64,000 nt of DNA from IDS-8 sp035304345. GTDB taxonomy: Bacteria > Pseudomonadota > Gammaproteobacteria > Steroidobacterales > Woeseiaceae. The notes beneath the pieces are model-generated. The model searched no databases and was not told where the DNA came from. It saw only the letters and a program-made list of their open reading frames with translations. The DNA is taken from NCBI GenBank assembly GCA_035304345.1, contig DATGQE010000041.1, forward strand, positions 1 through 64,000. Direction: 5' to 3'. A program made the position numbers and the translations under genes. This document shows positions 17,719 through 26,400 of the stretch, piece by piece. The stretch's first letter is position 1. Each line of letters begins with the position of its first letter.

Positions 17719-18195
17719 CTATTCTTCCCTGGCCGCCGTCTTCTTCGTCGCCTTCTTCGCGGTCTTCTTGCCGCCGGCCGGCTTCTTCGTCGCCTTCTTT
17801 TTCTTCTTTTTCGCGGGCGCGGCTTCCGGTGCGGCCTCGGCTTCTTCCGCGGCAGCCGGGGCCTCGGCGCGGGACTTCGCCGGCGCCCCGCCGATCGAGG
17901 TGATCTCGACCTCGGTGAACCACTGCCGGTGCGTGTGCTGCCGCAGGTAGTTCACGCGGCGCTTGAACTTCGTGACGCCGATCTTGCCGGTCCGCCCCTG
18001 GCGCACCACCCGCGCGGTCACGGACGTGCCGGCGAGGAGCGGCGTGCCGACCTTCACGTCGCTCCCCTCACCCACGAGCAGCACCTCGTCGAAGCTCACG
18101 TCCGCGCCTTCCTCGGCGTCGATCTTCTCGACCTTCAGGCGCTCGCCCTCCGCCGCACGGTACTGTTTTCCACCGGCGCGAAACACAGCGTACAT
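17719..18195 (-). CDS. rplU: 50S ribosomal protein L21 with a long Lys/Ala-rich tail
   Basis: 158 residues from the ATG at 18195. Residues 1 to about 103 are standard L21: YAVFRAGGKQYRAAEGERLK, VLLVGEGSDVKVGTPL, KFKRRVNYLRQHTHRQWFTE, VEITSI. The rest is an acidic Ala/Glu stretch and then a very basic run (KKKKKKATKKPAGGKKTAKK) resembling histone-H1-like tails. Bacterial L21 normally ends near 103, so the tail is an addition of about 50 residues. It is first in the rplU-rpmA operon, with a promoter and two leader hairpins upstream. Confidence 0.95.
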   Translation of the reverse strand: MYAVFRAGGKQYRAAEGERLKVEKIDAEEGADVSFDEVLLVGEGSDVKVGTPLLAGTSVTARVVRQGRTGKIGVTKFKRRVNYLRQHTHRQWFTEVEITSIGGAPAKSRAEAPAAAEEAEAAPEAAPAKKKKKKATKKPAGGKKTAKKATKKTAAREE

Positions 18196-18213
18196 TCGAC
18201 TGCTCCAGCAAAC

Positions 18214-18236
18214 CGGCCGGGGGATGCTCCCGGCCG
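18214..18236 (-). ncRNA. hairpin 1 in the rplU leader
   Basis: CGGCCGGG (18214-18221) pairs perfectly with CCCGGCCG (18229-18236) around a 7-base loop, ending about 18 bases before the rplU ATG, close to its ribosome site. It could mask translation initiation or bind L21. No known family is assigned. Confidence 0.4.
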
Positions 18237-18279
18237 CTGAGATTCCAGGTTCCGTCGGAACCGGCCGCCGTCCCGGCAC

Positions 18280-18297
18280 CCGGGGGAACGCCCCCGG
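18280..18297 (-). ncRNA. hairpin 2 in the rplU leader
   Basis: A perfect CCGGGGG / CCCCCGG stem with a 4-base loop, in the 5' part of the predicted 127-base rplU leader. Together with hairpin 1 it makes a structured leader of the kind used for ribosomal-protein autoregulation; that function is inferred. Confidence 0.4.
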
Positions 18298-18328
18298 CGC
18301 CCGTCGGCCCCGTCACAAAAGAGGCGGA

Positions 18329-18357
18329 ATTCTATAGATTCGCCGCCGCCGGGTCAA
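18329..18357 (-). promoter_or_regulatory. sigma-70 promoter of rplU-rpmA
   Basis: On the minus strand: TTGACC (18357-18352), a 17-base spacer and TAGAAT (18334-18329). It would start transcription near 18322, giving a leader of about 127 bases before rplU. Confidence 0.7.
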
Positions 18358-18474
18358 CGCGGCCCCCGGTGCCGAAAGCCCCACGCGCTTCAATGGCTTG
18401 GGTGCCCGCCGCCACCCGCCCGGGGTGACGCCGTCGGTCGCCAATGGGCGACGATTCAGGCATTATCGTCGGCC

Positions 18475-19473
18475 ATGCAAGTCGCCGAACGTGCCGCCGC
18501 TTCCCTGTCCTTCGAGGACGTCGCACGACTCGCGGGGCCGGAGATGGCCGCCGTCGACGACCTGATCCGGGAATCCCTGAAAAGCGACGTGATGCTCGTT
18601 TCGCAGGTCTCGGAATACATCGTGACGAGCGGCGGCAAGCGCCTGCGCCCGCTCATCGTCCTCCTCGCCGCCCGTGCCCTGGGTTACGGCGGGCGCCAGC
18701 ACCTTCTCGCGGCGGCCATCATCGAGTTCATCCACACGGCCACGCTGCTGCACGACGACGTGGTGGATTCCTCGGCCCGGCGCCGCGGGCGCGATACGGC
18801 CAACACGGTGTTCGGCAACCAGGCGAGCGTGCTCGTGGGCGACTTCCTGTACTCGCGGGCCTTCCAGATGATGGTGGATCTCGGCCGCATGCGGGTCATG
18901 CAGATCCTGGCAGACGCGACCAACACCATCGCCGCCGGCGAGGTCATGCAGCTCATGAACGTGCACGACCCCGACCTCTCCGAGGCGAGCTACCGCCAGG
19001 TGATCTACCGCAAGACGGCCCGCCTGTTCGAGGCGGGGGCACAGATCGCGGCCGTGCTCGCGGAGCGCAACGCCGCCGACGAGGAAGCGATGATCCGCTA
19101 TGGCCAGAACCTGGGTACGGCCTTCCAGCTCGTCGACGATGCCCTGGACTACGGCGCCTCGGCCGACGAGCTCGGCAAGAACCTCGGCGACGACCTCGCC
19201 GAGGGCAAGATGACGCTGCCCTTGATCTACGCCATGGCGCGGGCCAGCGAGGGCGAGCGGCGCATGATCCGGGCCGCCGTCGAGGCCGGCGGGCTCGAGC
19301 GCCTCGACGACATCCGCGCCGTCATCGAGTCCACCGGCGCGCTGCGTTACACCGAGCAGCGCGCACGCGAAGCCGCCGACCAGGCGATCGAGGCCCTGTC
19401 CGGCGTGCCCGACTCGGAGCACCGGCGGGCGCTGGTCGCGATCGCCCGCTTCGCCGTCGACCGCCGCTCCTGA
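18475..19473 (+). CDS. ispB: octaprenyl/polyprenyl diphosphate synthase IspB
   Basis: 332 residues, trans-isoprenyl diphosphate synthase making the ubiquinone side chain. The first Asp-rich motif is LLHDDVVDSSARRRG, the second FQLVDDALDYGAS, followed by KNLGDDLAEGK. It is divergent from rplU, the conserved gammaproteobacterial arrangement. The xylan locus begins 50 bases after its stop, so this gene marks the boundary between core and accessory DNA. Confidence 0.95.
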   Translation: MQVAERAAASLSFEDVARLAGPEMAAVDDLIRESLKSDVMLVSQVSEYIVTSGGKRLRPLIVLLAARALGYGGRQHLLAAAIIEFIHTATLLHDDVVDSSARRRGRDTANTVFGNQASVLVGDFLYSRAFQMMVDLGRMRVMQILADATNTIAAGEVMQLMNVHDPDLSEASYRQVIYRKTARLFEAGAQIAAVLAERNAADEEAMIRYGQNLGTAFQLVDDALDYGASADELGKNLGDDLAEGKMTLPLIYAMARASEGERRMIRAAVEAGGLERLDDIRAVIESTGALRYTEQRAREAADQAIEALSGVPDSEHRRALVAIARFAVDRRS

Positions 19474-19481
19474 GACCCGCG

Positions 19482-19510
19482 TTGACAGCGGTATCCCGCG
19501 CGCATATGTT
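19482..19510 (+). promoter_or_regulatory. promoter of the GH10-JmjC-GH43 operon
   Basis: TTGACA (19482-19487), a 17-base spacer and TATGTT (19505-19510). The predicted start site, near 19517, is only about 6 bases before the GH10 ATG, so the mRNA would be nearly leaderless. The -10 overlaps the LacI-type operator. Confidence 0.65.
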
Positions 19511-19520
19511 AGCGCTATCA
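19507..19520 (+). promoter_or_regulatory. LacI-type operator, xyl-box-like (site 1)
   Basis: TGTTAGCGCTATCA fits the LacI-family half-site pattern TGnTAnCGnTAnCA and resembles the xyl-box described for Xanthomonas XylR. It covers the -10 and start point, so a bound repressor would block transcription of the xylanase operon. Confidence 0.7.
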
Positions 19521-19522
19521 GC

Positions 19523-20647
19523 ATGAGCGGGCCGAGACGCCAATCCCGATCGCTCCCCCGGTGCCCGGCGCTGGCCCTCTGCCTCCTCGTCGGCCTCGCC
19601 GCCCGCGCGGAGCCCGCCTGCGACCCGGAGGCGGCCACGAACGGCGCCGGCCTGCGGGCGCTCGCGGAATTCCCGCTCGGGGTTGCCGTCCCCGGCGCCC
19701 CGTGGCCGCACGACCTGCTGGCGAGCCCCGAGCGGCAGGCGCTGGTCGAACGGCATTTCAACAGCATCACCGCCGAGAACATCATGAAGATGGCCTACCT
19801 GCAGCCGGCGCCGGGCCGCTTCACGTTCGAGCACGCCGACGGGCTCGTCGACTACGCCCGGGAGCACGGCATGCTGGCGCACGGCCATACCCTCGTGTGG
19901 CACCGGCAGGCACCGCGCTGGATGAACCGCTACGAGGGCTCGCGGGACGACTTCATCGAGCTGTTGCGAACGCATGTGGCCACCGTCGCCGCCCACTTTG
20001 CAGGGAGGCTCGAGAGCTGGGACGTCGTGAACGAAGCGTTCGACGACGGCGACCCTCCGGACTGGCGCCGCACGATCTGGTGGGAGAACATCGGCCCCGA
20101 GTACGTCGAGATCGCGTTCCGCGCCGCGCGCGCCGCCGATCCGCACGCGGCTCTTTATTACAACGACTACAACATCTCGGGCGCGCACGGCCCGGCGAAG
20201 CTGGACCGGGTTCTCGTCATGGTGGACGACTTCCTGGCACGCGGCGTCCCGATCGACGGGGTGGGCTTCCAGATGCACATCGATACCGATGCACCGGGCC
20301 CGGCCGCGATGCGCGAGGCGTTCGCCAAGGTGGTGGCGCGCAACCTCAAGGTGCGCGTATCGGAGCTCGACGTCTCCGTGAACCAGTCGCGCCGCTACCA
20401 GGAGCTCACGCCGGAAGTCGCCGCGCGCCAGGCGCGCCGCTACGCCGAGGTCGCCCGTGCCTACCAGGCGGCCGTGCCGCCAGGGCTCCGGGGCGGCATC
20501 ACGCTCTGGGGCATCACCGACGGCGACAGCTGGATACCGGGATTCCGGAACCGGCCGGACTGGCCGCTGCTCTTCGACGCCGATTTCGGCGCCAAGCCGG
20601 CTTTCTGCGGGTTCGCGGACGGCCTGCGGACGGCGGCCGGGGAGTGA
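19523..20647 (+). CDS. GH10 endo-1,4-beta-xylanase, secreted
   Basis: 374 residues. A signal peptide (LALCLLVGLAARA, cleavage near 29) precedes a single GH10 TIM barrel. HGHTLVWHRQAPRW is the family's substrate-binding strand. Glu171 in WDVVNEAF is the acid/base and Glu281 in VRVSELDVSV the nucleophile. GITLWGITDGDSW closes the barrel. It hydrolyses internal beta-1,4-xylosidic bonds of xylan, outside or in the periplasm. It is the first gene of an operon with the JmjC protein (stop/start separated by 5 bases or overlapping, depending on start) and GH43. A promoter and xyl-box-like operator lie directly in front. Confidence 0.96.
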   Translation: MSGPRRQSRSLPRCPALALCLLVGLAARAEPACDPEAATNGAGLRALAEFPLGVAVPGAPWPHDLLASPERQALVERHFNSITAENIMKMAYLQPAPGRFTFEHADGLVDYAREHGMLAHGHTLVWHRQAPRWMNRYEGSRDDFIELLRTHVATVAAHFAGRLESWDVVNEAFDDGDPPDWRRTIWWENIGPEYVEIAFRAARAADPHAALYYNDYNISGAHGPAKLDRVLVMVDDFLARGVPIDGVGFQMHIDTDAPGPAAMREAFAKVVARNLKVRVSELDVSVNQSRRYQELTPEVAARQARRYAEVARAYQAAVPPGLRGGITLWGITDGDSWIPGFRNRPDWPLLFDADFGAKPAFCGFADGLRTAAGE

Positions 20648-20652
20648 GCGCG

Positions 20653-21735
20653 ATGGGAGCACCGGCGACATCGCGCGACGGGAACGGCAGATCGCCGGAG
20701 GCCATTCCCCACGTCGATGTCCTCGAGGACGTGTCCTTCGAGCGCTTTCACGGGGAGATCCGGCCCGCCGGACGGCCGGTGCTGCTCAAGGGCGCCGTGC
20801 TCGGCTGGCCGGCCGTCCAGGCAGGCCGCACCTCCGCGGAGGCCGCGGTCGCCTACCTGAAGGGCTTCGACCGCGGGCACCCGGTAGAAACCATCCTCGG
20901 CCGGCCCGAGATCGAGGGCCGCTTCTTCTACAACGAGCGTCTCGACGGCCTCAATTTCGCCCGCATGCCCGAGCGCATCGGCGTCACGCTGGAGCGCATC
21001 CTGAATGCGCGCAACGACCCCCGCCCGCCGTCGTTCTACATCCAGTCGGCTTCCATCCCGGATTACCTGCCCGGCTTCGCGCAGGCGAACTGGCTGCCGC
21101 TGCCCGATCCGCCCGTGGCGCCGCGCATCTGGGTCGGCAACCGCATCACCGTCCAGGCGCACTTCGACCTGAGCGAGAACCTCGCCTGCTGCGTCGCCGG
21201 GCGGCGCCGCTTCACGCTGTTCCCGCCCGAGCAGACGCCGAACCTGTACCCCGGCCCGTTCGAGCTCACCCTGGCCGGTCCGCCCGTCAGCATGGTGCGG
21301 CTCGACGCCCCTGACCTCGAGCGCCATCCGAATTTCGAGATCGCGCGCCGGCACGCGCTGCGCGCCGAGCTCGAGCCCGGCGACGTCCTGTACCTGCCCT
21401 ACTTCTGGTGGCACCACGTCGAGGCGCTCGAGGACTTCAACGTGCTCGTGAACTACTGGTGGAACGACGCCGAGCGGGACCTGGGCTCGCCGTTCGATGC
21501 CCTCCTGCACGCGTTGCTCGCGATTCGCGACCTGCCGGAGCAGCAGCGCGCGGCCTGGCGCATGATGTTCGGCCACTACGCGTTCGGGGAGAACGGCGAC
21601 CCGGTGGCGCACCTGCCGCCCGAAGCCCGGGGATCGCTCGGACCGCACGACGCGCACCAGCGCCGGGACATCCGCCTGCGCCTGATCGCGGCGCTGGCGC
21701 GCGAGGCCGGCATCGGGCCGCCGGGGCGGCGATGA
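20653..21735 (+). CDS. JmjC-domain (cupin_8) protein, putative 2-oxoglutarate/Fe(II) oxygenase
   Basis: 360 residues, no signal peptide, so cytoplasmic. The double-stranded beta-helix carries the iron facial triad: His170-x-Asp172 in VQAHFDLSENL and a distal His at 254/255 in FWWHHVEAL. CCVAGRRRFTLFPPEQ and NLYPGPFE are typical of the FIH-like cupin_8 group that hydroxylates proteins or small molecules. A GTG at 20644, overlapping the xylanase stop, is an alternative start. The stop overlaps the GH43 start (ATGA), so it is translationally coupled to a xylan-degrading enzyme although its chemistry has no evident part in xylan breakdown. A paralogue lies at 61060-62094. Confidence 0.85.
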   Translation: MGAPATSRDGNGRSPEAIPHVDVLEDVSFERFHGEIRPAGRPVLLKGAVLGWPAVQAGRTSAEAAVAYLKGFDRGHPVETILGRPEIEGRFFYNERLDGLNFARMPERIGVTLERILNARNDPRPPSFYIQSASIPDYLPGFAQANWLPLPDPPVAPRIWVGNRITVQAHFDLSENLACCVAGRRRFTLFPPEQTPNLYPGPFELTLAGPPVSMVRLDAPDLERHPNFEIARRHALRAELEPGDVLYLPYFWWHHVEALEDFNVLVNYWWNDAERDLGSPFDALLHALLAIRDLPEQQRAAWRMMFGHYAFGENGDPVAHLPPEARGSLGPHDAHQRRDIRLRLIAALAREAGIGPPGRR

Positions 21736-23459
21736 GCCGCGGGCACGCCGCCCTGCTGCCCGTGGCCGTCCTGCTCGCGGGCGCGGCGCTGGCCGGCACG
21801 CCGCCGCCGGCAGCCGTGTTCGAGTGGTTCGAGTACAGCGGGCACGATGACGTGTTCGATGAGCCGCTCGCGGATGCCGGGTACCGCAACCCGATCGTGG
21901 CCGGCTTCTTCCCCGATCCCAGCATCACGCGCCGCGGCGACGACTGGTACATGGTGCACTCGTCGTTCGCGTACACGCCCGGCCTGCCGGTCCTGCACAG
22001 CCGCAATCTCGTCGACTGGCGCCTCGTGGGTCATGCGCTCACGCGCGAGCAGCAGGTGCGCCTGACCGGCCTGGGCGTCTCCCGCGGCATCTTCGCGCCG
22101 ACGATCCGCTATCACGACGGGCTCTTCTGGCTGGTCACCACCGCCGTCGATGCGGGCGGCAATTTCCTCCTCACCGCTGCCGACCCGGCCGGGCCGTGGT
22201 CCGAGGCGGCCTGGCTGCCGGAAATCGACGGCATCGACCCGGACCTGTTCTTCGACGACGACGGCCGCGCCTGGATCGCCCACAACGGACCGCCCGAAGG
22301 GGCGCCCCGGTACGACGGCCACCGCGCGATCTGGCTGTGGGAATTCGACGCGGAAGCGCGACGCGTGGTCCCGGGCTCCGGGCGGGTGATCGTGGACGCG
22401 GGCACCAACCCGGCGGCACGGCCGATCTGGATCGAGGCCCCGCACCTTTATAAGGAGAACGGCTGGTATTACCTGTTGTGCGCCGAGGGCGGCACCGGTT
22501 ACGACCACTCCGCCGTAGTGTTCAGGGCGCGGCGCCTGGACGAGCCGTTCGTGCCGTACGCGGGCAACCCCATCCTCACGCAGCGCAACCTCGACCCGGC
22601 CCGCCCGGCTCCCGTGACCAGCGCGGGCCACGCGGACCTCGTGCGGACCCCGGAGGGCGAGTGGTGGGCCGTGTTCCTCGCCACCCGCCCCTACGAGCGG
22701 ATCTACTACAACACCGGGCGGGAGACCTTCCTGCTCCCGGTGCGCTGGCAGGACGGCTGGCCGGTGATCCTCGACGCGGGCCTGCCGGTCCCGTGGCAGG
22801 CGCCCCGCCCGTACCCGGACCGTCGGGAAACGGTAACCGCGCCCCTCACCGGCAACTTCACGTGGCGGGACGAGTTCGCGGCCGGCACGCTCGACCTGCA
22901 CTGGTCGATGCTGCGGGGCTTCGATCGCGACTGGTTTACGCTCGCCGGCGGCACCCTGGTGATGCGGCCGAAGGCGGAGCCCATGAGCACGCTGGAGCAG
23001 CCCGCGTACCTGGGACGCCGCCAGCAGCACCTCGCCTGGCGCGCCACGACCGCGCTGCGCCTGCCGGCCGGCACGGGCATGTCCGCCGGCCTCGTGGCCT
23101 TCCAGAACGAGACGCACCATTACTACCTCGGCGTACGCCGGCGGCAGGCAGGCGGTTACACGCTGTTCCTGGAGCAGGCGAGCGGCTCACTCCCGCAAAC
23201 GATCCGCTCGATCGCCCTCGAGGGGCAACCCGGCGAGCGCATCGTGCTCGGCATGTCGGGCGATGCTGGCCGCATCGGCTTCGACTGGCAGCTCGGCGAT
23301 CGCGAACCGGAAAGCCTCGCCGAAGGACTGGACGCGAAGCTCCTGAGCACCGAGGTGGCCGGCGGCTTCGTCGGCACCACCGTCGGGCCGCACGCGCGCC
23401 TGGAGCCTTGGCAGGCGGCCGGCGGGCGACCCGGCGGGCGGTACCGCCGATCGCGGTAG
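21732..23459 (+). CDS. GH43 beta-xylosidase / alpha-L-arabinofuranosidase, secreted
   Basis: 575 residues. A signal peptide (residues 1-22) is followed by a five-bladed propeller with the GH43 catalytic set: base Asp62 in FFPDPSI, pKa-modulating Asp169 in GIDPDLFFDDDG, acid Glu235 in IWIEAPHLYK. A C-terminal beta-sandwich from about residue 370 (FTWRDEF onwards) is typical of the GH43 group acting on xylo-oligosaccharides. The start overlaps the JmjC stop by 4 bases. Substrate preference between xylose and arabinose ends cannot be decided from sequence. Confidence 0.93.
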   Translation: MSRGHAALLPVAVLLAGAALAGTPPPAAVFEWFEYSGHDDVFDEPLADAGYRNPIVAGFFPDPSITRRGDDWYMVHSSFAYTPGLPVLHSRNLVDWRLVGHALTREQQVRLTGLGVSRGIFAPTIRYHDGLFWLVTTAVDAGGNFLLTAADPAGPWSEAAWLPEIDGIDPDLFFDDDGRAWIAHNGPPEGAPRYDGHRAIWLWEFDAEARRVVPGSGRVIVDAGTNPAARPIWIEAPHLYKENGWYYLLCAEGGTGYDHSAVVFRARRLDEPFVPYAGNPILTQRNLDPARPAPVTSAGHADLVRTPEGEWWAVFLATRPYERIYYNTGRETFLLPVRWQDGWPVILDAGLPVPWQAPRPYPDRRETVTAPLTGNFTWRDEFAAGTLDLHWSMLRGFDRDWFTLAGGTLVMRPKAEPMSTLEQPAYLGRRQQHLAWRATTALRLPAGTGMSAGLVAFQNETHHYYLGVRRRQAGGYTLFLEQASGSLPQTIRSIALEGQPGERIVLGMSGDAGRIGFDWQLGDREPESLAEGLDAKLLSTEVAGGFVGTTVGPHARLEPWQAAGGRPGGRYRRSR

Positions 23460-23483
23460 CGCCCGCCCGTCGCCTTCTTTTTC

Positions 23484-26400
23484 TTATTCGAAGAAGCCCC
23501 GGACGATGATGCTGTAGCGCCGGTCGTTCATGAACCAGCTGCGCGGGGCCTGGCGCAGGTCGTCGTGAATGATCGCGGAGGTGCGTATCACCTCGTTCAG
23601 CAGGTTCACGCCCTGCACGCCGACCTTCCAGTTGTCGTTGATGTTGTAGAAGACCGAGCCGTCGAGCTGGCCCGTCGCCTCGTTCACGATCGGCTGGAAG
23701 GGCACGATCACGTCACGGATCGTCAGCAGGAACTCGTCACGCCACGACCAGGCGAGCCGCGCCGACCACTTCTCGTTGTCGTAGAACGGCGCGATGTTGA
23801 TCGTGTGCCGGGACAGGCCCTCGAGTGGCAGCCGGCTGATGTCGACGGTGGACTGGTTGCCGGCCGCGACGTCCGGATCGGTCTCCGACAACGTGCTCTG
23901 CGGCACGTTGCTGGAATCGACGTACGTGTAGTTGGCCGCCAGCCCGAACCCGCTGAGCCAGCCGCCCAGGAACTCGTAGGTCTGCTGGTACGCGATCTCG
24001 AAGCCGTCGATCTCGCCGACTTCCTTCGAGTTGACCGCCGTCGTGACGATCGCGTCGAAGGTGGCGCCGTTGTTCGTGAAACTCAGGCGCTGGACGTCGT
24101 TCGTCCGGATGTTCTTGAGGTCCTTCGTGAACAGCGCCACGCTGATCTGGCCGACGTCGCTGAAGTACCACTCGAACGTCAGGTCGATGTTGTCGGATTC
24201 GACCGGCAACAGGTAGGGGTTGCCCGCGTTGAAGCGCCCGATCGGCCGCCCGCCGCCTGCCTCGATGTCTTCCGCGTTCGTCTGCAGGTTGATGTCGTAG
24301 TACGCGCGCGTCAGGCCGAAGTCGGGCGGCGCGATGCCCTTGAAGTACGCGGCGCGGAACTGCACCCCGTTGCCGACCTCGAGCTTCAGGTTCAGGCTCG
24401 GCAGCCAGAAGTCGTAGTCCAGCTCCGCCGTGAACGGCGTGATCGCGCCGTTCGCGTAATCACGCGCCTGTTGCCGCACGTCCGGCGGCAGCTCGCAGAA
24501 GGCGCTGACCGACTGTCCCGGCTCGTCCGGTATGCACTCCTCGTCCGAGGTGAACGTCTGGAACTGGAAGCTCTGGAAGCCGCTTGCCTCGCGCTTGGTA
24601 TCGGAGTAGCGCAGGCCGACGTTACCCGAGAGCGACCACCCGTTGTCCAGCGACTTGCCGAACTCCACCATGAAGTAGGCGGCGTTGTTCGTCTCCTTGA
24701 CCGGGTTGATCTCACCCGGCAGGAACGGCGTACCGGGCACGACTCCCGGGCGCGAGGCGAGCGGCATCCACGACGGGGTGGCACCCCTGGCACGCCACAG
24801 GTCGGCAATGGCGGCCGCGTACGTGACGTACTCGTGGTACTGCTCCGCCGTGTTGCCGGCGTAGAACAGCCGGCCCTCCGACAGCGGGTTCCTGGTCTCG
24901 CCGTCGAAGAAGTTGTCGAACCGGAACACTTCCAGGTTGCTCGGTGCCGCCGGGTCGTCAAACCACACCGGCCCGCCACCGCCCCAGATCTCGCTCAGGC
25001 TGCCCCAGTTGTAGGTGGAGAACCGCGCCGTCTGGTCGCGCTCGGCGAAGCGATAGCCGAACTGGATCGATTCGATCCAGTCGTGGTCGGCGAACACGCG
25101 CTCGGCATCGATGCGGAAGGCGTCCGAGGTGCCTTCGCTGGCCTCGATGTGGTCCATCGCCGAGCGGTAGAAGGAGTTGTACGGATCCTCGAAGCTTTCG
25201 TGACCGGGGCCCATGTACGTCGGGCAGAACTGGTCGGGGGGACCGTCGCACAGGATCGGCGGCGTGAACTCGACCGTCGGGATGTCGTCACCGTCGAGGT
25301 CGATCATCACGTTCTGGTAGGTGGAACCCCAGATCGTGGTGTCCAGGTTGTCCACGGTCGACTTCACGTGCTGGTAGTCGAAGCTGAGGGCCCAGTCTTC
25401 GCTCACGTTCCACACGAAGTTGAACGCGAGATCGTTCGTGACGAACCGCTGCTTGACGTCGCGGCGGATGTTGTTGCTCTGGAGGCCGAGCAGCGGCGTC
25501 CGCGGATTGCCGCTGAACTGGTCGTCGCGCCAGCCCGCGTCGCCCGTGATGAAGCCGCGATCGAACAGGCCGCTGTCGTCGAACTGGAACGTCGTGCCCG
25601 GCACCGCGCGGGAGTCGGCGATGCCGGTGTTCTGGTCGTTGCCGGTGACGTTGTCCGTCGCGATCTCGACCACGCGCTCGGTCCACGCCTCGCGCGAATC
25701 CGAGCGCAGGAACTGGAAGGTCGCTTCCATGTCGTCGTTCGGGCTGCGCCACTGCAGCGCGCCGGAGTACCCGTAACGCTCGCGATCGAACTCCTGGCTG
25801 CCGGCGACCGCGCCGCGCGGGAAGAACACCTGCCCGACGGGCGTTTCGCCGCCGCCGGTGTCGATCACGTCGCCGCTCGAATACAGCGTGCGCTGGGCGA
25901 AGTTGGATACCTGGAAGCGATCCGCGCGTGACAGGACCTGCGAATAGACCGCGCTGCCGAGGATCCCGAACTCGCCGACGTCGGTGTCCCAGCGCATGCT
26001 GCCGAGCAACGACCCGGTCGGCGAGTTCTCCTTGATGAAGTCGCTGTAGTTGTTCTCGAGCGAGAATCCGAGCACCCGGTCGTCGCTGTCGAACGGTTTG
26101 CGCGTGCGCAGGTTGACCGTGCCGGCGATGCCGCCTTCGACCATGTTGGCCGAGGGGCTCTTGAACACGTCCACGCCGGCCAGAAGCTCGGGGGGCACGT
26201 CCGCGAAGCTCAGGCCGCGCCCGTTGTTCGCCGTGAAGGAGTCGCGCCCGTTGACCTCGCTGCGCACGTAGGTCAGGCCACGCACCACCACGCCGCTGCC
26301 CTCGACCGAGAAGTGATCGGGATCGCGACCGGCCGCGAAGCGATTGATCGCGACGCCGGGGACCCTCTGCAGCGCCTCGGTGACGGAGCGGTCCGCGAGC

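Noticed and set aside
23565..25931. A 788-codon plus-strand open frame across the TonB receptor
   Set aside because: It is antisense to unmistakable receptor plug and barrel motifs, and its own translation is low-complexity V/R/E-rich.
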